A stretch of 39,945 nt of DNA from Chloroflexota bacterium (lineage in GTDB: Bacteria; Chloroflexota; Dormibacteria; Dormibacterales; Dormibacteraceae): contig VBHN01000077.1 of NCBI GenBank assembly GCA_005881155.1, positions 1-39,945 on the forward strand, given 5' to 3'. Both the position numbers and the translations under genes were made by a program. Position 1 is the first letter of the stretch; each line of letters opens with the position of its first letter. Under the pieces are notes generated by a model. The model ran no database searches. It was not told the origin of the DNA and saw only the letters and a list, made by a program, of their open reading frames with translations. Shown here piece by piece: positions 28,471-36,051 of the stretch.

Positions 28471-29132
28471 CCGCCAAGGATGACGGTCGCGGCCGGCGCG
28501 TAGAAGGGCACCAGCACGACGTTGAGAAGGTTGCCGGCGAAGAACTGGCCGACGAAGAGCAGGAGGATCAGCACCTGCTGGATCTGCAGCCGGCGCATGG
28601 AGACGTCCATGAAGAAGCGCGGGAAGCGCCGCCGGAAGAGGACCTCGACGATCTCCCAACCGTCGAAGCCGGGCACCGGCAGGAGGTTGAACGCCATCAC
28701 CGAGAGGTTGGCGAAGTAGGCCGCGTAGAGGATGGTGGCCAGGTAGCCGAGCGGCGACATCACGACCGTGGTGTAGTTCACGTAGAGGGCAAGGGGCCGG
28801 GTCGCGAGACCGAAGACCACGGCCAGCAGGAGGTTCGCGGCCGGGCCGCCGAGGATGTAGGCGAACCGCTGCCAGAGGCTCTGCTGGCGGTACTCGTTGA
28901 CCGGGATCCGCTCGCCCCAGCCGACGCGCCAGAAGAGCATCATCAGCAGTCCGTAGACGCTGAAGAACTTGCGCGGGTTGGCCAGGGACAGGAAGCCGCG
29001 GTTGCGCGGGGTGCGGTCGCCCAACCAGTAGGCGACCAGCCCATGGCCCAGCTCGTGGGCGGCGATGGCGACCAGCGCACCCGGGATCAGGAGCAGCGCC
29101 GAGGCGATCCAGGGGTAAGGGTTGGAGAGCAC
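28419..29132 (-). CDS. Site-2 protease (M50) family protein
   Basis: HELGHGLVAYWLGD zinc motif and NLLPVPGFDGWEIVE motif; overlaps selA start by ~52 bp. Confidence 0.88.
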   Translation of the reverse strand: MLSNPYPWIASALLLIPGALVAIAAHELGHGLVAYWLGDRTPRNRGFLSLANPRKFFSVYGLLMMLFWRVGWGERIPVNEYRQQSLWQRFAYILGGPAANLLLAVVFGLATRPLALYVNYTTVVMSPLGYLATILYAAYFANLSVMAFNLLPVPGFDGWEIVEVLFRRRFPRFFMDVSMRRLQIQQVLILLLFVGQFFAGNLLNVVLVPFYAPAATVILGGCSGYIGLFPCLPSASL

Positions 29133-29408
29133 CTACTCGACGGGGATGCGGGCGCTGCGGGGCTTCTTGGCCGCCGGCCGTCGAGGCCGTGCCGGCGGTG
29201 AAGCGGTTCGGGTTCCGGCCCCCGGGCGGCGGCCGACCGCCTGCTGCTCGTACATGATCACCAGGGCGGTGATCAGCTCCCGCTGCGCGTTCAGGAGATG
29301 GTGCTTGGCCTCGTCGGGCAGGCCCTCGCTGAGCGCGTGACTCAAGCGCTTGCCCATCTCGAGGACGAACTCGACCATCCCTTGCGACTCCGGGTAGCGG
29401 CGGCTCAC
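29133..29408 (-). CDS. Small hypothetical protein, translationally coupled to the ArsA-like gene
   Basis: GTGA overlap with the upstream stop codon; VSRRYPESQGMVEFVLEMGKRLSHALSEGLPDEAKHHLLNAQRELITALVIMYEQQAVG plus basic tail. Confidence 0.65.
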   Translation of the reverse strand: MSRRYPESQGMVEFVLEMGKRLSHALSEGLPDEAKHHLLNAQRELITALVIMYEQQAVGRRPGAGTRTASPPARPRRPAAKKPRSARIPVE

Positions 29409-30469
29409 GCTTTCCCGAAGCGGACTTTCAGCTCGTCGCCTTCCAGGTTGGCGCCGACCGTCGGCCGGCCCGCCAGCATGCGCGGCAGCGAGACCTCGCG
29501 GCGGTAGCTCCCGACGGTGATCGAGAGCTCGCCGTCGTGGCGGCTCAAGTCGATGTCCGACTTCTCCATGAAGGGCAGCTTGAGCGCCAGCACGTACTCG
29601 GAGCCGACCTTCTCGATCCGCTGTGGGCTGCCCAGGTAGAGGCGCTGGGCGGGGTCGGTGTCGCCGTAGATCGACTCCGCCATCCGGCTCAGCATCCGGG
29701 TGCCGACGACCTCGGTGTCGAACAGGGGCACGGTCAGGATCGGCAGCGGTGCGAAGGATCGCTCGACCTCCAGCTGGTACTTCCCGTGGATCTTCTGCCA
29801 GCCCTTGAAGAAGTCGTCGGTCAAGCCCTCGGGCAGGATCCGGTTGACGATCACGGCGTCGGTTAGGTAGCCGAACAGGCTCAGGTAGGTGTAGGCCCGC
29901 TTGGCCTCCTTGACGACCATCTTCTCGAGGTTGAGCACGATCCGGACACTGGTCACGGCCGAGTCGGTCAGCAGCTGCTTCATACCCTCGAGGTCGACCA
30001 GGAGGTTCTTGTCCAGCCACCACTTGGCGGCGTCCGGGAAGGTCAGCAGCTGGAGCGTCTCACCGGTCGGGGCGCAGTCGACGACCAGGACGTCGTAGTC
30101 GCCCTTCTCGGCGTGGTGGCGGATCCACATCAGGGAGGCGATCTCATCCATGCCGGGCGGCGTCGCCACCTCCTCGGCCAGCACCTCGTCGAGGCCCTGG
30201 GTGGCGAAGACGCTGGCCGCGTAGTCGTGCAGCTTCTGCCAGTGCTTCTCCATCTCATGGAGCGCGCTGACCTCGTGGGCCCAGAGGTTGGTGGCGACCT
30301 TCTCCGGCTTCGGCCCGAGCTCGATGTCGAAGGAATCGCCAAGCGAATGGGCGGGGTCGGTGCTCATGACCAGGGTCCGGTTTCCGAGCTCGGCGCAGCG
30401 CAGCGCGGAAGCCGCGGCGACCGAGGTCTTGCCCACGCCGCCCTTGCCGGTGTAGAGGATGACGCGCAC
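29405..30469 (-). CDS. ArsA/GET3-like ATPase
   Basis: VRVILYTGKGGVGKTSVAAASALRCAELGNRTLVMSTDPAHSLGDSFD; DVLVVDCAPTGETLQLLTFPDAAKWWLDK; RIVLNLEKMVVKEAKRAYTYLSLFGY; GTG start at 30469. Confidence 0.92.
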   Translation of the reverse strand: MRVILYTGKGGVGKTSVAAASALRCAELGNRTLVMSTDPAHSLGDSFDIELGPKPEKVATNLWAHEVSALHEMEKHWQKLHDYAASVFATQGLDEVLAEEVATPPGMDEIASLMWIRHHAEKGDYDVLVVDCAPTGETLQLLTFPDAAKWWLDKNLLVDLEGMKQLLTDSAVTSVRIVLNLEKMVVKEAKRAYTYLSLFGYLTDAVIVNRILPEGLTDDFFKGWQKIHGKYQLEVERSFAPLPILTVPLFDTEVVGTRMLSRMAESIYGDTDPAQRLYLGSPQRIEKVGSEYVLALKLPFMEKSDIDLSRHDGELSITVGSYRREVSLPRMLAGRPTVGANLEGDELKVRFGKA

Positions 30470-30494
30470 TGCAGGCTGAGTATAGGGACGGGTT

Positions 30495-30956
30495 TCAGGC
30501 GCCCTTTTCGAAGGTTCCGACGCCCGCTTCCCAGGCGCTCTCGGGCGCCTCGAGCCGGGCCAGGCCGTCCGCCATGGCGAGGAAGGCGAGGGCCCGGTCA
30601 CGGCCGCCGGCAAGGGCCGAGACCGCCGCGATCGCGTCCGCCGTCGGCGCCAGTCGCGGCAGCAGCCGCCGCTGCTCCTGGGCAAAGCGCCGGTAGCCCC
30701 GGGCCAGCCGCCCAAGGTCGGCGCCGCGTTCCTGGCTCCAGACCGCCAGCAGCCGTCCCGACTCGGCGTTTAGGTCCGCCTCCAGGGCGGCCAGCAGTGC
30801 CGCCTTGTCAGGAAAGTGCTTGTACAGCGAAGGCGCCTGGATTCCGAGCTCGGCCGCCAGCCGGCGCAGGGTCAGCGCTTTCAGGCCCTCAGCTTCGGCC
30901 AGCTTCCGGGCGGCGGCGACTATCAGCAGGCGCCGACCCGGCTTGGCTAACGACAT
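30495..30956 (-). CDS. TetR family transcriptional regulator
   Basis: 153 aa; LIVAAARKLAEAEGLKALTLRRLAAELGIQAPSLYKHFPDKAALLAAL. Confidence 0.93.
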   Translation of the reverse strand: MSLAKPGRRLLIVAAARKLAEAEGLKALTLRRLAAELGIQAPSLYKHFPDKAALLAALEADLNAESGRLLAVWSQERGADLGRLARGYRRFAQEQRRLLPRLAPTADAIAAVSALAGGRDRALAFLAMADGLARLEAPESAWEAGVGTFEKGA

Positions 30957-30986
30957 TAGCCTCAGTCTAGGCTAACACCGTTAGCG
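30945..30986. promoter_or_regulatory. Two tandem inverted-repeat operators, GCTAA-N5-TTAGC, at the tetR start
   Basis: GCTAACGACATTAGC (30946-30960) and GCTAACACCGTTAGC (30971-30985), 25 bp centre to centre; first overlaps the tetR ATG. Confidence 0.7.
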
Positions 30987-30995
30987 AGTCAATCA

Positions 30996-31421
30996 TCACG
31001 GCGGTGCGCTGGGCATGAAGAGGACGGGGCAGACGGACCGGTGCGCCAGCGCCTTGCCGATGTCGCCGAAGACGGTCTCGCGGAGGTTGTGGGGATGGTG
31101 GCCGCCGATCACGATCAGGTCCGACCCGGCTGCCTCCGCCTGGGCCAGGATGTGGTCGGCCAGGCGATCGGGACGGACGCTCTCCACCAGCGCCGTGGCC
31201 TTGACGCCGGCCTTGACCAGCTTGGCGGCCATCAACTGGCCGTAGCGCTGCGCCTCGGGAATCGTCTCCTGCTCCTCCACCACGGTCGGATGGACGACCC
31301 GCTGCCGCGCGTGGTAGACGATGACCTCCGCCGAGAAGGCCTCGGCCAGCTCCGTCACCACCCGCAGCGTCTGCGAGGTGTCCTCGGCCTCCGCGATGGC
31401 GACCAGGATGCGATTGAACAT
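30996..31421 (-). CDS. Universal stress protein (UspA) family
   Basis: 141 aa; MFNRILVAIAEAEDTSQTLRVVTELAEAFSAEVIVYHAR...SDLIVIGGHHPHNLRETVFGDIGKALAHRSVCPVLFM. Confidence 0.92.
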   Translation of the reverse strand: MFNRILVAIAEAEDTSQTLRVVTELAEAFSAEVIVYHARQRVVHPTVVEEQETIPEAQRYGQLMAAKLVKAGVKATALVESVRPDRLADHILAQAEAAGSDLIVIGGHHPHNLRETVFGDIGKALAHRSVCPVLFMPSAPP

Positions 31422-31427
31422 TTCGGT

Positions 31428-32308
31428 TCAGGCAGGAGGGCGCGAGGTCGCCCGCTGCTGCTTGATGTGCTCGAGGATCTTCAGGGTCGCCTCGGTGTTC
31501 CGCTCGATCTCTTTGAGGATCTCCAGGGTCACCTTCTCGGCCGCCTCCTCCATCTCGGCCGTGTGCTCGAGGCGGAGCCGGTCGTGCTGGGCGGCGCGGT
31601 TCCCGGCCAGGAGCAGGACCGGCCCGGTGTAAGCAGCCTGGACCGAGAAGAGCAGGTTCAGGAGGATGAAGGGAAAGGGGTCCCAGCTCTTGTTGGCCAG
31701 CCAGATCGCGTTGGTGACGATCCAGGCCACGATGAAAATGCCCTGGACGATGAGGAAGGCCCAGGTGCCGATCGCTCCGGCAACCCTGTCCGCCAGCCGC
31801 TCGCCAAGGGTCGCCTCGTCCAGGTGGACCTGGTTGACCGGGTGGAGCAGGTGGCCCTTGACGTGGCGGCGCAGGATCGCCGTGCTGGACTCGGGCGAGG
31901 TCTGCGGATCTTGCTGACCTGGGCGCCGCCCTTGTCGGCCTCCAGGGCCGCGTGCTCGAGCGTCATCCGGTCCTTCGCCCCCTGCCGGTTCCCGGCCAGC
32001 AGGACGATCGGCCCGGCGTAGGTCGCCTGCAGGGACAGCAGCAGGTTGAGGAGGATGAAGGGGTAGGGGTCGACCGCCCGGTGCGACAGCCAGAAGCCGT
32101 TGATGCCGACCCAGATCGCCATCAGGATCGTCTGCACGATCAAGAAAGTCCAGGAGCCCATCCCCGACGAGAGCTGGTCGGCGACCTTCTCGCCAAACGT
32201 CCGCTCGTCGTAGTGCGCCATGTTGACCGGATGCCGATGCAGCTCGGCGGACTTCCGGCGGTCCCGGAGCGACTGCTTCACACTCTGGTGGTCGACGAGG
32301 CTTGACAT
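31428..32308 (-). pseudogene. Two DUF1003 family units joined out of frame (junction ~31905-31915)
   Basis: Unit 1 FGEKVADQLSSGMGSWTFLIVQTILMAIWVGINGFWL...FILLNLLLSLQATYAGPIVLLAGNRQ; unit 2 in another frame ATLGERLADRVAGAIGTWAFLIVQGIFIVAWIVTNAIWL...FILLNLLFSVQAAYTGPVLLLAGNRAAQHD. Confidence 0.8.
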
Positions 32309-32320
32309 TGCGCCAGCAAT

Positions 32321-32722
32321 CTAACGGGACTGTTTCGGCGTGTCTACGGCATCGATGCCGGCCCTCGCACGGTCGATCGCTTCCGTCTCCTCGTCGGTGA
32401 GGGTGATCGGCGAGGCCCAGCCCTGGACCGGTTTGGCGTAGATCCGGCAGCGGTCGCGGTGATAGAGGCTGTTGATCACCACCCCGGCGCCCTCCGCGTC
32501 GAGCAGCGCGAGCGAGAAGGAGTGGTCGCCGCCGACGTCGTGGTAGGCCTGGTAGCGGACCAGGCCGACGCGCTGCAGCGAGCGGTCGCCGGGCGTGGCG
32601 GCGGGCCCAGGTGCCCGCCGGCGCAGCTGGCGTTCGACGAAGGTCAGCCGCCGGAAGGCATAGCCGGTCCCGGCGAGGCTAAGGAGAAGTCCGGCGGCCA
32701 GGGCCCAGTCGGCGCCCGACAC
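32321..32722 (-). CDS. DUF4446 family protein
   Basis: LQRVGLVRYQAYHDVGGDHSFSLALLDAEGAGVVINSLYHRDRCRIYAKPVQGWASPITLTDEETEAI. Confidence 0.85.
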   Translation of the reverse strand: MSGADWALAAGLLLSLAGTGYAFRRLTFVERQLRRRAPGPAATPGDRSLQRVGLVRYQAYHDVGGDHSFSLALLDAEGAGVVINSLYHRDRCRIYAKPVQGWASPITLTDEETEAIDRARAGIDAVDTPKQSR

Positions 32723-32729
32723 GCCCGCC

Positions 32730-33077
32730 CTATTTGACGACGAGCGGGATGACGGTGTAGGCGGCGACGATCAGCAGGACGATCATCAGGCCGCCCACGA
32801 TCGCGATCTGGCGAAGGTCGGTGGTGAAGTAGGGGACCCGCTCCAGCGGGATGCCGGCGTCGCCACTCTCGATGACCACGCGGTGGCGGCCCTTTCCCCT
32901 GACCTGGACGCCGCCGCCGAGGGACATCTCGACGGAGCGGACCAGAGCCTGGTCGCCTCCGACCCGACCTCCCGGCGCGGCTGCCGCGGACGGCTTGGCG
33001 ACGGAAGAAGACTGGACTACCTGGGCCGGCGGCCGGTTCCTCGCCTTGTTGGTGCGGCGCTTCTGCTTTCGAGCCAT
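32730..33077 (-). CDS. Hypothetical protein with basic N-terminus and C-terminal TM helix
   Basis: MARKQKRRTNKARNRPP...IAIVGGLMIVLLIVAAYTVIPLVVK. Confidence 0.55.
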   Translation of the reverse strand: MARKQKRRTNKARNRPPAQVVQSSSVAKPSAAAAPGGRVGGDQALVRSVEMSLGGGVQVRGKGRHRVVIESGDAGIPLERVPYFTTDLRQIAIVGGLMIVLLIVAAYTVIPLVVK

Positions 33078-33112
33078 TCGGTCGCAGAGTTTAGCCGCCG
33101 AGGGGAATACGG

Positions 33113-33182
33113 AGCAGGCAAGTGAGGGTGGAATGTTGGTGGGACGTGAGCCGCGACGGTGCCGGAATTTCACTTGCCTGCT
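33113..33182. repeat. 13-bp perfect inverted repeat, 44-nt loop (intergenic)
   Basis: AGCAGGCAAGTGA (33113-33125) / TCACTTGCCTGCT (33170-33182). Confidence 0.6.
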
Positions 33183-33310
33183 GCCGGGGGCCGGGCCACA
33201 ACCTGCTGCGACGTTGGCTACGAGATGTTGTGTCCCGGTGCTATTTGTACCTCAGCATCTAGCGCCTGTCAAGAGTTTTCAGGCTCCGAATCCGGCATGA
33301 GATACTTCAC

Positions 33311-33886
33311 CGCCTGAGCTACTGCATCCGCTGCGGCTCGCGCCTCGAGGCGGCCCATCGCTTTTGCTGGAACTGCGGGACGCCCCGAGCACTCGCGTCC
33401 GGGTCGGATCCCGGGGAGAGAGCCAAGACCGACCAGGCTACGCCAGAACCGGTCCGGCCCCTGCCCGGGTCGCGCCCGGCCGTCGCCGCGGCCGGCGAGC
33501 GTCCGAAGCTCCCCGACCACGTGCTGATGATCGCGGTCCTGAGCGCGGCAACCGCCGTCATGTTCCTGGTCCTGCTCACGCAGACGGCGGCGGTGATCGC
33601 CAACCCGCACGGCCGCGACTCTCTGAACCTGATCCTGGCCCAGGCCGGAGTGCCGGCCGCCCAGCGGCCGGGCGTCCTGGTCCTGTACTCGGCCGCCCTG
33701 GTGCTCTTCTCACTGCTGCCGGCGCTGCTGCACGCCGCCGCCTTCTACGGCCTGCTGCAGCTGCGGCGGGCCGGCTGGATGGTGGCCTTCCTGCTCTCCA
33801 TCGTCTGGTCCCTGGCGCTGGTCGGCATCCCCTTCGCCTACCTGCTCTGGCGCCGCGACACGAGAACCGCGTTCGGCATTTCTTAG
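33311..33886 (+). CDS. Zinc-ribbon membrane protein of unknown function (start codon unresolved)
   Basis: In-frame extension of ORF 33521..33886: LSYCIRCGSRLEAAHRFCWNCGTP followed by three hydrophobic segments. Confidence 0.6.
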   Translation, partial: RLSYCIRCGSRLEAAHRFCWNCGTPRALASGSDPGERAKTDQATPEPVRPLPGSRPAVAAAGERPKLPDHVLMIAVLSAATAVMFLVLLTQTAAVIANPHGRDSLNLILAQAGVPAAQRPGVLVLYSAALVLFSLLPALLHAAAFYGLLQLRRAGWMVAFLLSIVWSLALVGIPFAYLLWRRDTRTAFGIS

Positions 33887-33925
33887 CTCCTTCTCACCTG
33901 GGCGCTCCCACAATGAGCGCCGCCG

Positions 33926-34606
33926 ATGCCGAACCGACACCGAATCCTGGTCGTAGACGACGACCCCCGGATCGCCTCCTCGCTGCGGCGCGCCCTCCTC
34001 TATGAGGGCTATGAGGTGGAGACGGCGGCCGATGGAATCGAGGGCCTGGCCAGTGCCCGCCGGCTGGCACCGGACCTGGTGATCCTGGACGTGATGATGC
34101 CGGGCCTCGACGGCATCGAGGTCTGCAGGCGGCTGCGCGCCGGCGGCGAGGTGGCGATCCTGATGCTCACCGCCCTCGACGCCACCTCCGCCCGCGTCGA
34201 GGGGCTGGACAGCGGCGCCGACGACTACCTGGTCAAGCCCTTCGCCTACGAAGAGCTGCTGGCACGCGTGCGGGCGCTCCTCCGCCGGGGCGCCGGACGC
34301 ACTCCCAGGGTGGTCTCCTACGGCGGCGTCCAGCTCGACCTCGACACGCGCGAGGTGACGCGCGGGGAGCGGCCTGTGAACCTCACCGCCAAGGAGTTCG
34401 AGCTGCTCGAGCACCTGCTCCGCCAGCCGCGGCGCGTCTTCACCCGCGACCAGCTGCTGGAGAGCGTCTGGGGAATCGAATCGGAGGCCACCAGCAACGT
34501 GGTCGACGTCTACGTCGGGTATTTGCGTCAAAAGCTGGAGCAGGCGGGCGAGCCACGCCTCCTGCAGACGGTCCGCGGCGTCGGCTATGCGCTTCGGGAG
34601 GTGTGA
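33926..34606 (+). CDS. OmpR/PhoB family response regulator
   Basis: 226 aa; RILVVDDDPRIASSLRRALLYEGYEVETAADG, DLVILDVMMPGLDGIEV, KPFAYEELLARVRALLRR, winged-helix C-terminus. Confidence 0.95.
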   Translation: MPNRHRILVVDDDPRIASSLRRALLYEGYEVETAADGIEGLASARRLAPDLVILDVMMPGLDGIEVCRRLRAGGEVAILMLTALDATSARVEGLDSGADDYLVKPFAYEELLARVRALLRRGAGRTPRVVSYGGVQLDLDTREVTRGERPVNLTAKEFELLEHLLRQPRRVFTRDQLLESVWGIESEATSNVVDVYVGYLRQKLEQAGEPRLLQTVRGVGYALREV

Positions 34607-34607
34607 G

Positions 34608-35993
34608 GTGCGCATCCTTTCCCTGCGGGCGCGGGTCGCGCTCTTCGGCGGACTGATCGTCTTCGGCGCCGTCTTCGCCTTCGCCGAGTTCCTGCTCGGT
34701 CTCGTCCAGCTGGGGCAGGGGAACCAGACCAACAAAGGTCTCAAGACTCGCGCCGACGCGGTCTCGGCCTGGGTGACGACGGCCACCCCGGACCAGCTCC
34801 GCGGCCAGCAGTACCTCGCGCCGGCGGACCTATCCAGTTCGACCGACGTCTTTGCCGAGGTGCTCGACTCGGACGGCCGGGTGGTCTTCAGCACCGGCAT
34901 CCTCAACGGGAGCCCGCCGGCCCCGCCTGCGAGTCTTCTCAAAGCGGCTGCGAAAAGTGAGGCCTACGACTATCTGAGGCTGTCCGGCAAGGATCCTTTC
35001 TATCTCTATTCACGACCCTGGTCGCGACCCGAGCTCGGGCTGGCCGGCTATGTGTTGACCGGCCAGTCCTGGCGGGCCCAGCGGGACTCGACCAGGGGCC
35101 TCCAGGGATTCCTGTTCGTCGCGGGAGGGATCGCCGTCCTCCTCGGGCTCTTCGCCAGCTGGGTGGTGGCCGGGCGCGCGCTGCAGCCGCTGAAGACGGT
35201 GGCGGCCACGGCCGACGAGATCCGGACCACGCGCGACTTCAGACGCCGGCTGCCGGGCACCGAGACCAAGGGTGAGGTCGGGTCCCTCACGGCCAGCTTC
35301 AACGGGATGCTCGGCGCTCTCCAGGACGCCTTCGACTTCCAGCGCCGCTTCATCGCCGACGCCTCGCACGAGCTGCGCACACCGCTGACCTCGATCCGCA
35401 CCAACGCGGCGCTGCTTCAGCGCGCCGACCTCTCGCCCAGCGACCGAACCGAAGCCGCCGGCGACATCGCCGCCGAGGCCGAGCGCATGAGCCGGCTGGT
35501 CGAGGACCTGCTGACGCTGGCGAGGGCCGACGCCGGCGTCAGGCTTGAGCAGAACGCGGTCGCCCTGGACCAGGTGGCAGGCGAGGCGCTGCGGCATTTC
35601 CGGCTCCTCAACCCGGATCGGCGCCTGAACGAAGAGCTGCTGCCGACCGCCGTCGTAGGCGACCGCGACGCGATCCTGCAGCTGATCTCGATCCTGCTCG
35701 ACAACGCCGCCAAGCACACCGCCGCCGGCGGCCAGGTCGGAGTCGAGCTGGGCGCGTCGGAGGGCACCGCGCGGCTCGTCGTCACTGACGACGGCGACGG
35801 CATCCCGGCCTCGGACCTGGACCGCATCTTCGAGCGCTTCTACCAGGCCGATCCCTCCCGTTACCGGGGCGGCGCCGGCCTCGGGCTCTCCATCGCGCGC
35901 TGGATCGCGAGCGAGCACGGGGGCAGCATCAGCGCCGCCAACCGGCCCGAGGGAGGCGCCCGCTTCGAGGTCCTGCTCCCGGCCGCTCCTTAG
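34608..35993 (+). CDS. Sensor histidine kinase (HAMP, HisKA, HATPase)
   Basis: FIADASHELRTPLTSIRTNAALLQ, LISILLDNAAKHTAAGG, DDGDGIPASDLDRIFERFYQADPSRYRGGAGLGLSIARWI; GTG start adjacent to response-regulator stop. Confidence 0.94.
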   Translation: MRILSLRARVALFGGLIVFGAVFAFAEFLLGLVQLGQGNQTNKGLKTRADAVSAWVTTATPDQLRGQQYLAPADLSSSTDVFAEVLDSDGRVVFSTGILNGSPPAPPASLLKAAAKSEAYDYLRLSGKDPFYLYSRPWSRPELGLAGYVLTGQSWRAQRDSTRGLQGFLFVAGGIAVLLGLFASWVVAGRALQPLKTVAATADEIRTTRDFRRRLPGTETKGEVGSLTASFNGMLGALQDAFDFQRRFIADASHELRTPLTSIRTNAALLQRADLSPSDRTEAAGDIAAEAERMSRLVEDLLTLARADAGVRLEQNAVALDQVAGEALRHFRLLNPDRRLNEELLPTAVVGDRDAILQLISILLDNAAKHTAAGGQVGVELGASEGTARLVVTDDGDGIPASDLDRIFERFYQADPSRYRGGAGLGLSIARWIASEHGGSISAANRPEGGARFEVLLPAAP

Positions 35994-36051
35994 CGATTTC
36001 TCATCACCGCCTCAAGCCGGCCTCACGACCTCGCTCCAGACTGAAGCGGAA

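Noticed and set aside
29405-30469. Arsenic resistance operon
   Set aside because: Only an ArsA/GET3-like ATPase; no ArsB/Acr3, ArsR or ArsC present, and the regulator is TetR-type.
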